Positions 6,363 through 12,482 of a stretch of 19,153 nucleotides of DNA are shown here, piece by piece. Location of the stretch: contig JAPLSP010000147.1 in assembly GCA_026398575.1 (NCBI GenBank), forward strand, positions 1-19,153, in the 5' to 3' direction. Below the pieces are notes generated by a model. The model saw only the letters and a program-made list of their open reading frames with translations. It had not been told where the DNA came from and did no database searches. A program made the translations under genes and the position numbers. Source of the stretch: Candidatus Sumerlaeota bacterium (GTDB taxonomy: Bacteria > Sumerlaeota > Sumerlaeia > JADFCT01). Each line of letters starts with the position of its first letter. Position 1 is the first letter of the stretch.

Positions 6363-7520
6363 ATGCAGAAATGGCGCATTCTGGCGGTGGATGATGATCC
6401 GGATATATGTGACGTGATCAGCGCCACCCTGTCGGATAACTACGAGGTTTTCACGATGAATTCGGGCCGCCAGATGCTCGAATACTTGGAAATCATCGAA
6501 CCGGACTTTATCATTCTTGATGTTAAAATGCCCGACATAGACGGATACGATCTTTGCCACCGCATTCATCAAAACAGCTTATTCCGCAAAATTCCTATTC
6601 TCTTTCTTTCAGCCCTCAGCTCGCCGGAGGATCAAAAAAAAGGATACGCCGAAGGCGCAGGCCTCTATTTGACCAAGCCCTTCGATCCGATCCGATTGCT
6701 TAAAAATATCGAAGTCTTTGCCGAGCGCAATCCTCCCGTGTACCTTCGCAAACGCCATGCGATCGAAGAACTGGCGGCGCTCGTCGTGCCTCGAGGTCTC
6801 GAACCGGTGCTGCCCGGAATGACGGAGTCCCTGCCCTCAGCGGAAAAGACTCCCCCGGCGCCTTCAGCCGCGCCGCCCAAGCCTGTGGCGCCGGCCGCAG
6901 CGGGCGCGCAAGGCGAGAGCGCATCGTGGCGCCTGGATATGGCGGAGAAACAACCCGCGCCGCCGACCGCGCCTCCGGCCGCGCCGCCTCAGCCCGAGCC
7001 ACGGCCGGCTCGCGAGCCCAAGCCGGCGCCCGCGCAAAAAGGCGCCCCGGCAGGCGGCGCGCTCCGGCCGCGCGTTTTATTTATCCTCAACGATTCCGAT
7101 GAACTGGCGGCGCTGGCCGAAGCCTGCGAAAAAGAATTTGAGTATGTCTGGGCTACCGATGGCATGAGCGCTCTGAATCACCTGAAGGAGTTTGAGCCGG
7201 ACGCCATCGTGGCCGAGACGGATCTGCCCTATATGGATGGCTTCAATGTGACGCGCGAAGTCCGCGCCAACGACTCGTTCCGCAATGTCCCGATCATTAT
7301 TTATTCGTCCAAGGCCGGCCCCAATGATCGTTTAACCGCCCAGCGCGCCGGCGCCAACGTCTTCATCCGCCGCCCGGCCGATCCAAGCCGGATCATCGCG
7401 GCGCTTCATGAACTGATGACCTATCAGGATGTTCTCGTGCGGCCCAAGGCCAAAAGCCTTCAGGAAGTCCTGGACCTTATCGAATTCGGCTTGCTCCACG
7501 CGCCGGATGACGCCATCTAG
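6363..7520 (+). CDS. Dual-receiver response regulator with a degenerate second receiver
   Basis: A 385-aa signalling protein: receiver 1 (about 5-120), a Pro/Ala-rich linker (about 156-235), receiver 2 (about 236-355) and a short helix, with no DNA-binding or enzymatic output domain. Receiver 1 is complete: acidic triad Asp10-Asp12, phospho-acceptor Asp53 (ILDVKMPDIDG), Ser83 and Lys105 (LTKPFD). In receiver 2 the matching positions read ILND, Glu285 (VAETDLPYMDG) and Arg337 (IRRPAD): the acceptor Asp is Glu and the Lys is Arg. It should not be phosphorylated there and may sit in a fixed, active-like state. Start at 6363: AAAGGA ends 6 nt upstream; the ATG at 6357 abuts that site. No kinase is adjacent. 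Confidence 0.92.
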   Translation: MQKWRILAVDDDPDICDVISATLSDNYEVFTMNSGRQMLEYLEIIEPDFIILDVKMPDIDGYDLCHRIHQNSLFRKIPILFLSALSSPEDQKKGYAEGAGLYLTKPFDPIRLLKNIEVFAERNPPVYLRKRHAIEELAALVVPRGLEPVLPGMTESLPSAEKTPPAPSAAPPKPVAPAAAGAQGESASWRLDMAEKQPAPPTAPPAAPPQPEPRPAREPKPAPAQKGAPAGGALRPRVLFILNDSDELAALAEACEKEFEYVWATDGMSALNHLKEFEPDAIVAETDLPYMDGFNVTREVRANDSFRNVPIIIYSSKAGPNDRLTAQRAGANVFIRRPADPSRIIAALHELMTYQDVLVRPKAKSLQEVLDLIEFGLLHAPDDAI

Positions 7521-7599
7521 GAGCCTGTCGGGCAATGCGAGCGACTTAGTGCTCTGAATCACAAATGCAGTGACCTATTCTTTCCTGGGGATAAAAGCA

Positions 7600-7734
7600 A
7601 TGCGCTCAGAAGCGGCGCCAGCTTTTGGAGTAAGGTGGCTTGCCGCCTTCTTTTTAGCGCCAAGGCCATTGAAACGCCAAAAAGAAGGCGGCAAGCCACC
7701 TTACTCCAAAAGCTGGCGCTGCTCCTATCCGCAT
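7600..7734. repeat. Palindromic repeat element, copy B (complete)
   Basis: Arms at 7611-7655 and 7679-7723 are reverse complements over 45 bp with a single G/T mismatch (7614/7720, a G-U pair in RNA). Pairing can resume at 7657-7659/7675-7677 beyond an A/C mismatch. ATGCG (7600-7604) and CGCAT (7730-7734) mark the outer ends. The right half shares ACTCC, AAAGCTGGCGC, GCTCC and CCGCATGA with copy A at the window start, while the inner 18 bp of stem differ at about six positions, each compensated on the other arm. It lies between the response regulator and the shikimate kinase gene and would be in the kinase's 5' leader if transcribed through. Confidence 0.95.
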
Positions 7735-7789
7735 GAATTTACTCTTCCTGCATGAGTGCTTAGGATCGAAAGTATCTGTGCCTATGGTT

Positions 7790-8332
7790 ATGCCGTCCAT
7801 TATCCTCATCGGTTTCAAAGGCTGCGGCAAGACGACGGTGGGAAGGCTGCTGGCTGAGGCGCTGAAGCGGCGCTTTGTGGATCTGGATAACGTCATCGTG
7901 GATTTGCATGAGGCCCGCAGCGGCGCGCGCGCGCCGTTCCGCGAAATCTTTCGCCGCATCGGATCCAAAGAATTCCGGGCCCTCGAACTGCAGGCTGCGA
8001 TCCGCGTCCGCGATGATCTCATCGCTTCCCCGGCGCCGGCGGTGCTTTCGGTGGGGGGCGGCGCCTTCGTTCATGAAGATACACGCGAAGTTTTGAAGCC
8101 ATTGGGACAGGTCGTCTGCCTGAAGGCGCCGTTCGAGGAACTGCTGGCGCGCATTCTGCGCAACGGTCTTCCCGCGTTTGTCAGCAAGCCCCATCATGCC
8201 GAAGTCGAACTGCATGACTATTTCCTTCGGCGCGAACCGACGTTGCTGAAGTATGCCGACGTGGTGGTGAATATCGCCGGCTGCGATCCCCTGCAAGCCC
8301 TCCAGCGCACGCGCGAAGCCCTGGCCCTTTAG
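7790..8332 (+). CDS. aroK: Shikimate kinase
   Basis: A 180-aa P-loop kinase expected to phosphorylate shikimate at the 3-OH with ATP, step five of the chorismate pathway. Walker A is GFKGCGKTT (8-16). Substrate-site features are Asp31-Leu-Asp33, the Arg of EFRALE (about 63), Gly89-Gly90-Gly91 (SVGGGAF) and the Arg of LRREPTLLKYAD (about 148). The lid motif, usually RPLL-like, reads LPAF (127-130), so the usual lid Arg is missing. About six extra residues lie between DLD and REIF compared with typical family members. I chose the ATG at 7790 because the paralog downstream aligns from its own first residue; an ATG at 7784 is also possible. No clear Shine-Dalgarno is seen. aroC lies two genes downstream. 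Confidence 0.85.
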   Translation: MPSIILIGFKGCGKTTVGRLLAEALKRRFVDLDNVIVDLHEARSGARAPFREIFRRIGSKEFRALELQAAIRVRDDLIASPAPAVLSVGGGAFVHEDTREVLKPLGQVVCLKAPFEELLARILRNGLPAFVSKPHHAEVELHDYFLRREPTLLKYADVVVNIAGCDPLQALQRTREALAL

Positions 8333-8379
8333 ACGATCGCCGGCAGAGCCCCAAGCCGCCCTCCCGAAAATCCCCCGCT

Positions 8380-8424
8380 CCTTGTTGTCTTTGGCGCCCT
8401 TGCGGTCCTCGTTGTCCTTGCTCC
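8380..8424. repeat. Short tandem array, 9-bp period (5 units)
   Basis: Five successive 9-mers: CCTTGTTGT, CTTTGGCGC, CCTTGCGGT, CCTCGTTGT, CCTTGCTCC. The consensus is about CCTTGYKGT; divergence is high. It lies in the 207-nt gap between the two shikimate kinase-family genes, about 45 nt upstream of the promoter at 8470. Confidence 0.6.
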
Positions 8425-8469
8425 CTGTCTCATCCGCTTCAGCGCCAAGTCCCGTTTGCATTGCGGCGA

Positions 8470-8499
8470 TTGACACCGGATCGCGTCTTGCGCTATCAT
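8470..8499 (+). promoter_or_regulatory. Sigma70-type promoter for the kinase-like/aroC/HIT/SUMF1 run
   Basis: A perfect -35 hexamer TTGACA (8470-8475), an 18-nt spacer and TATCAT (8494-8499, 5/6 match to TATAAT). Transcription would start near 8506, giving a leader of about 34 nt that contains the GAAGGAG ribosome site of the gene at 8540. This separates the second kinase-like gene and aroC from the first kinase transcriptionally. Confidence 0.72.
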
Positions 8500-8539
8500 C
8501 TTCGCATCTCTCTATCTTACGCGAAGGAGCGCTTCGGGC

Positions 8540-9097
8540 ATGTCCGATATCCTGATCATCGGTTTTCGCGGCTATGGCAAGATCCAAGTCGCTCGCGAGC
8601 TGGCTCGCTTGCTCAAATGCCGGTTCGTGGATTTGGATGATGTCATTGTGGACATTGACCGTCCCCGAACGGGCCGGCGGCAATCTTGCCGGGATATCTA
8701 CCAGCAGATCGGCGCCGATAAGTTCCGCGACCTCGAGCGCCGCGCCGCGAAATACCTTCGCGACGAGACCGTGCCCGAAAGCGGCGATCAGGTCATCGCA
8801 ATCGGCGGCGAGAGTTGGATGGATGAAAATATCCAGGAAATCCTGCGGCCCATGGGGAAGTTAGTCTATCTGCAGGGCGTTTTTACGGAGATGTGGGAGC
8901 GCATGGAACGCCAGGGCGTGCCGGACCATCTCAAAAGCTCCGACGGGCGCGAGCAGTTCAAGGCGCTGCTCTCCGAACGCGAGGCTGTCTGCTTGCAGCA
9001 CGCCGACGTGGTCGTCAACATTTCGGGCCTGGATATCGAAAGCGCCGCGCAGTCCGCCATCAACGCTCTGGTTGGGATGTCAGAATCCAAATCGTGA
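8540..9097 (+). CDS. Diverged shikimate kinase paralog, probable pseudo-kinase
   Basis: A 185-aa protein that aligns without gaps to the shikimate kinase at 7790-8332 over roughly the first 125 residues (IIGFRGYGK versus LIGFKGCGK; KCRFVDLDDVIVD versus KRRFVDLDNVIVD) and shares the same extra segment after DLD. Key residues are altered: the Walker A Thr/Ser after Lys14 is Ile15 (GYGKIQ), the Gly triplet is Gly-Gly-Glu91 (AIGGESW), and the lid reads GVPDHLKS. Asp31, Asp33, the Arg of KFRDLE and ADVVVNIS are kept. Loss of the Mg-binding Thr/Ser predicts weak or no phosphotransfer; a regulatory, structural or altered-substrate role is possible. It has its own promoter (8470) and GAAGGAG 10 nt before the ATG, and precedes aroC by 45 nt. 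Confidence 0.85.
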   Translation: MSDILIIGFRGYGKIQVARELARLLKCRFVDLDDVIVDIDRPRTGRRQSCRDIYQQIGADKFRDLERRAAKYLRDETVPESGDQVIAIGGESWMDENIQEILRPMGKLVYLQGVFTEMWERMERQGVPDHLKSSDGREQFKALLSEREAVCLQHADVVVNISGLDIESAAQSAINALVGMSESKS

Positions 9098-9142
9098 TCG
9101 CGCCGTTGAAAGGTTACTTTTTCCCTGAAGGGGCATCCTATT

Positions 9143-10198
9143 ATGGGCGGCAGCGTTTTTGGCGAAGCCTTCCGCATTGCGACCTTTGGCGAATCCCACG
9201 GCAAAGCCGTGGGCGTCGTCGTCGAGGGCGTGACGCCCGGCATGGAACTTAGCGAAGCGGACATCCAATGCGAACTGGACCGGCGCAAGCCCGGCCAGAG
9301 CGATGTCACCACGCCGCGCAAAGAGTCCGATACGGTCCATATCCTCTCGGGCGTCTTCGAAGGGAAAGCGACCGGAACGCCGCTGGCGATGCTGGTCTGG
9401 AACGAAGACGCGCGCCCGGCGGCCTACGATCATCTCAAAGACGTCTTTCGCCCCGGACACGCCGATTATTCTCTGTATAAAAAATATGGCGTCCGAGACC
9501 ATCGCGGATCGGGACGGGCTTCGGGGCGCGAGACCGTCGCGCGCGTGGCCGCCGGCGCCATCGCGAAAAAGATGCTGGCCGCGCGGGGAGTCACGGTGCG
9601 CGCGTTCACCCTTGAGGTCGCCGGCGCGCGCGGCGAAACCGTGGACTTCGACCAGGTCGAACGCAACCCGGTTCGCGCCGCCGATCCCGTGAAAGCCGTG
9701 GAAATGGAACGCCTGATTCGCGAGGCCGCCGCCGCCGGGGATTCGGTGGGCGGGATCATCGAATGCCGCGCGCAAGGCGTCCCGGCGGGCCTTGGCGAAC
9801 CCGTCTTCGACAAGCTCGACGCCGACCTGGCCAAAGCCGTCATGTCGCTCGGCGCGGTCAAGGGCGTGGAGTTCGGCGCCGGATTCGCCGCCGCTCTCAT
9901 GCGCGGCTCCGATCATAACGATCCCATCACGCCGGCCGGTTTTGCTTCCAATAACGCCGGCGGCATCCTGGGCGGCGTCTCGACGGGCGCGGAAATCGTC
10001 TTTCGCATGGTGGTCAAGCCGACGTCATCCATCGCGCGCGAGCAACGTACCATCAATAAAGCCGGCAAGGAAGTGACCCTGCGCGTCGAAGGCCGCCACG
10101 ATCCCTGCATTTGCCCGCGCATCGTCCCCGTCGTCGAAGCCATGACCGCCCTGGTCCTTATAGACCACCTCAAACGTCAGGAGGGAATCGCGCTATGA
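9143..10198 (+). CDS. aroC: Chorismate synthase
   Basis: A 351-aa enzyme converting 5-enolpyruvylshikimate-3-phosphate to chorismate using reduced FMN. All family signatures are visible: FGESHGKAVGVVVEGVTPG near the N-terminus, the RPGHADYS His, GSGRASGRETVARVAAGA, and the late SDHNDPITPAG and NNAGGILGG segments that shape the flavin and substrate site. Length fits the compact bacterial form. The ATG at 9143 follows AAGGGG with a 9-nt gap. It sits downstream of a diverged shikimate kinase paralog and shares an ATGA overlap with the HIT gene, so these are one transcription unit. Confidence 0.97.
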   Translation: MGGSVFGEAFRIATFGESHGKAVGVVVEGVTPGMELSEADIQCELDRRKPGQSDVTTPRKESDTVHILSGVFEGKATGTPLAMLVWNEDARPAAYDHLKDVFRPGHADYSLYKKYGVRDHRGSGRASGRETVARVAAGAIAKKMLAARGVTVRAFTLEVAGARGETVDFDQVERNPVRAADPVKAVEMERLIREAAAAGDSVGGIIECRAQGVPAGLGEPVFDKLDADLAKAVMSLGAVKGVEFGAGFAAALMRGSDHNDPITPAGFASNNAGGILGGVSTGAEIVFRMVVKPTSSIAREQRTINKAGKEVTLRVEGRHDPCICPRIVPVVEAMTALVLIDHLKRQEGIAL

Positions 10199-10551
10199 GC
10201 CAGCCGGATGCCAATTGCCTGTTCTGCAAGATCATCGCCGGGAAAATCCCCAGCGCGAAAGTATATGAGGACGATCGCTACTTCGCATTCCGCGACATCA
10301 ATCCCCAGGCGCCGATGCACGTGCTGATCGTGCCGAAGGCGCATATTCCAACGCTCAACGATCTGAAAGAAGCGGATACGGATATGATCGGCGGAATGTT
10401 TCTGGTTGCGGCGCGCCTCGCGCGAAAGGAAGGCTGCGCCGAAGACGGCTATCGCGCGCTTTTCAACTGCAACGCCGGCGCGGGCCAGAGCGTTTTTCAT
10501 GTGCATCTGCACGTGTTGGGTGGCCGCCTCTTGAGCTGGCCGCCGGGGTGA
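10195..10551 (+). CDS. HIT-family nucleotide hydrolase (HinT-like)
   Basis: A 118-aa histidine-triad protein. It begins with the zinc-type pattern CLFCKIIAGKIPSAKVYED and ends with the active-site triad HVHLHVLGG followed by SWPPG, as in bacterial HinT/YcfF proteins that hydrolyse purine nucleoside phosphoramidates and adenylated by-products. Other landmarks are FRDINPQAPMHVLIVPK and FNCNAGAGQSVFH. The ATG overlaps the aroC stop (ATGA) and is preceded by AGGAGG, so translation is coupled. The frame is open further upstream inside aroC, but that part is out-of-frame sequence of aroC. Confidence 0.95.
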   Translation: MSQPDANCLFCKIIAGKIPSAKVYEDDRYFAFRDINPQAPMHVLIVPKAHIPTLNDLKEADTDMIGGMFLVAARLARKEGCAEDGYRALFNCNAGAGQSVFHVHLHVLGGRLLSWPPG

Positions 10552-10584
10552 ACGCGGGCTTTCCCCAACAAAAGGAGCTATGGT

Positions 10585-11637
10585 ATGAGAGTGTCAGGCA
10601 GAATAGGGCGCGTCATTCAGCGGACGGCTTTGGCTGCATTGCTGCTGGCGTTTATCATCCTCCTGGCGCGTGGCAAGAATGAAGAGGGAGCAAAATCCGC
10701 GGCGCCCGCTGCCCAGCCTCCCGCCTCTGAAAAGCGCGATTCGAGCCGCAACTTTAATGAGAGCCTTGGCGGAGGCATGACGCTGCGCATGATCGGAATC
10801 AAAGGCGGAACGTTCGAGATGGGCGCCCACATGAGTGTCCAGGAAATGGCGAAAAGATTCCCAAACCTCGATGGAGCGCATTTTACGAACGCTCTGCCGC
10901 TCCACGCGGTTGCGCTCAGCGGCTTTTGGCTGGGCGAGACCCATGTAACGGTTGGGCAATTCCGCCGCTTCACGGACGAAACAGCATACCGCACGGAAGG
11001 GGAGATCGCGGGCGCATGCTCCGCGTTCAAAGACGGCAAGATAGAAGCCTTCCCCGGTTACAGTTGGCGCAATCCGGGATTCACTCAAACGGATTCCTAT
11101 CCCGTGCTGGACGTCAGCTGGAATGACGCCAAAGCGTTTTGCGATTGGCTGTCGAAGAAAAGCGGCAAAGCCTATCAGCTGCCGACCGAAGCGCAATATG
11201 AATACGCCTGCCGCGCCGGAACCAAGACGCTCTTTCAATGGGGCGATAATCCCGATGGCGGCGCCGGCTGGCTCAATGGCTGCGATCAGAGCGCTAAGCG
11301 CCAGTTTCCGGATATGAAATACGTGTTCCGCTGGGATGACGGCTATGTCTTCACGTCGCCGGTCAAGAATTTTCGTCCGAATGCCTGGGGGCTTTACGAT
11401 ATGCACGGCAACGTCTGGAGCTGGTGCGCGGACTGGTATGGACAAGGCTATTATGCCGAAAAGGGAAACGATCGCAATCCGGCGGGCCCAACGAGCGGCA
11501 CGGTGCGCGTCTTGCGCGGCGGCTCCTGGGGAACCTATCCGCAAAATTGCATGTCGTCGTACCGCTATACGAGTCCGCAATGGGACAAGTACGTCAGCGC
11601 CGGATTTAGAATTTGCCTGCCGTCTGCGACAAAATAA
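10585..11637 (+). CDS. Membrane-anchored SUMF1/FGE-fold protein lacking one catalytic Cys
   Basis: A 350-aa protein with a basic N-terminus and one membrane segment (about 13-29, LAALLLAFIILLARG), a short Ala/Pro-rich spacer, and a formylglycine-generating-enzyme/SUMF1 fold from about 66 (MIGIKGGTFEMG) to the end. Family marks include YPVLDVSWNDAKAFCDWLS, YQLPTEAQYEYACRAG, WGLYDMHGNVWSWCADWY, RVLRGGSW and AGFRICLP. True FGE uses two Cys after GGS (spacing GGSxxCxxxxC). Here the first is Thr317 and only Cys322 remains, so formylglycine formation is doubtful; ligand binding or another oxidative role is more likely. AAAGGAG lies 7 nt before the ATG, 33 nt after the HIT gene, so it probably ends the aroC operon. 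Confidence 0.88.
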   Translation: MRVSGRIGRVIQRTALAALLLAFIILLARGKNEEGAKSAAPAAQPPASEKRDSSRNFNESLGGGMTLRMIGIKGGTFEMGAHMSVQEMAKRFPNLDGAHFTNALPLHAVALSGFWLGETHVTVGQFRRFTDETAYRTEGEIAGACSAFKDGKIEAFPGYSWRNPGFTQTDSYPVLDVSWNDAKAFCDWLSKKSGKAYQLPTEAQYEYACRAGTKTLFQWGDNPDGGAGWLNGCDQSAKRQFPDMKYVFRWDDGYVFTSPVKNFRPNAWGLYDMHGNVWSWCADWYGQGYYAEKGNDRNPAGPTSGTVRVLRGGSWGTYPQNCMSSYRYTSPQWDKYVSAGFRICLPSATK

Positions 11638-11683
11638 CTAAACCTTTTGGGATGCAGCCTTGAGCGCCTTATGGCATTGTCAT

Positions 11684-11725
11684 CAATGTAAATTGTAAAA
11701 TGAGAAATGAGAAATTGAAAATGAG
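11684..11725. repeat. Heptamer array, CATTTYT family, inverted orientation
   Basis: Read on the minus strand, the units are CATTTTC, AATTTCT, CATTTCT, CATTTTA, CAATTTA. Bases 11697-11724 are an exact 28-nt reverse complement of 13751-13778 in the ribD upstream array. It also faces the long array at 11785-11861, with about 19 bp able to pair perfectly, so the transcript of this gap between convergent genes (SUMF1-like and PTS IIA) could fold into a long hairpin and act as a two-way terminator. Confidence 0.85.
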
Positions 11726-11784
11726 ACCGCGCGCGGCAGGCAGATGATGCAGGGCTGCGTAATGTTGGCGCCGGGAAGGGTTGT

Positions 11785-11861
11785 CATTTTACATTTTACA
11801 TTTCTCATTTCTCATTTCTCATTTCTCATTTCTCATTTCTCATTTCTCATTTTTCATTTGG
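11785..11861. repeat. Heptamer array, CATTTYT family (11 units)
   Basis: Strict 7-bp period: CATTTTA twice, CATTTCT seven times (11799-11847), CATTTTT, then CATTTGG. The same closing unit CATTTGG ends the related array at 13752-13793. It lies about 40 nt beyond the stop codon of the minus-strand PTS IIA gene. Confidence 0.95.
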
Positions 11862-11901
11862 TCGCGGCCTGCCTTGCTAAGTTATTGTTCTTGGAATTAT
11901 C

Positions 11902-12384
11902 TCAGCATTGAAATCGCTCCTCATATTCGCGTTCCTGGGCCTGGAGCGCGGCGAGCAGCGTGAGCTTGTCTTCCTTGGCCGCCATCATCTGTTTGATGAA
12001 GGAATGATCGTTGAGCATTCGCGACAAACGGCCCAAAAGATTGAGATGATATTTTTGCGCCTCGGGCGGACCCAGGATGATAAACAGGAAGCGGATGGGC
12101 TTGCCGTCAAGGGCCTTGAAATCGGCGCCCTCCGGCACGCTTGCCAGGGCAATCATCATCTGCGGCGCTTCCGGGGTGAACGTGTGCGGGATCGCATAGC
12201 CGCCGCCCACCGCCGTGGTGCAGAGCCGCTCGCGTTCCATCAGCGCCTGTGTCACAGCCTCCGGATCGCCGATTTCCTTGCGGGCGTTCAGCTCGCGGGC
12301 GATGCGCCGAAGCAAGTCGCACTTGCTGGCCGGCTTGACGGATAGCAGAATCCGATTTTCGTTGATCAGATCGCAGATTTGCAT
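11902..12384 (-). CDS. PTS EIIA type-2 domain protein (PtsN-like)
   Basis: A 160-aa single-domain protein of the fructose/mannitol EIIA superfamily. The phosphorylatable His67 sits in GGGYAIPHTFTP, with the usual surrounding pattern (LMERERLCTTAVGGG before it, VRFLFIILGPPEAQKYHL-like text after it: IRFLFIILGPPEAQKYHL). No EIIB, EIIC or sugar-specific gene is nearby, which favours a regulatory PtsN (EIIA-Ntr) role over sugar uptake. AGGAGCG precedes the ATG with a 4-nt gap. It follows ribD on the same strand across a 94-nt gap holding a heptamer array. Confidence 0.9.
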   Translation of the reverse strand: MQICDLINENRILLSVKPASKCDLLRRIARELNARKEIGDPEAVTQALMERERLCTTAVGGGYAIPHTFTPEAPQMMIALASVPEGADFKALDGKPIRFLFIILGPPEAQKYHLNLLGRLSRMLNDHSFIKQMMAAKEDKLTLLAALQAQEREYEERFQC

Positions 12385-12419
12385 GGCGCGCTCCTGATCT
12401 TGTGGGATGTGCCGCGATC

Positions 12420-12482
12420 CTTGGGAATTTCAAATTTCAGATTTCAAATTTCAGATCTCAAATTTCAAATCTCTTTGGTTAG
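12420..12482. repeat. Heptamer array, YTCARAT family (6 units)
   Basis: Flank CTTGGGAAT (12420-12428), then TTCAAAT, TTCAGAT, TTCAAAT, TTCAGAT, CTCAAAT, TTCAAAT (12429-12470), then CTCTTTGGTTAG (12471-12482). The TTA at 12479-12481 is the stop codon of ribD on the minus strand. A second copy in inverted orientation at 19034-19075 has the same flanks and three heptamers. Confidence 0.95.

Noticed and set aside
173..7520. Histidine kinase (173-1798) and response regulator (6363-7520) as a cognate pair
   Set aside because: They are 4.5 kb apart, on opposite strands, with unrelated genes between; shared 3' palindromes are not evidence of partnership.
7600..7734. Insertion sequence or integron attachment site
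   Set aside because: The element is palindromic, but there is no transposase or integrase gene, no evident target-site duplication, and no cassette array nearby.
7760..8683. Open frame of 307 codons on the minus strand across both shikimate kinase genes
   Set aside because: It is antisense to two proteins with clear kinase-family motifs and would span the promoter at 8470; no domain or ribosome site is seen.
10594..11580. Open frame of 328 codons opposite the SUMF1-fold gene
   Set aside because: The sense strand has unmistakable SUMF1 motifs; the antisense frame is explained by codon bias.
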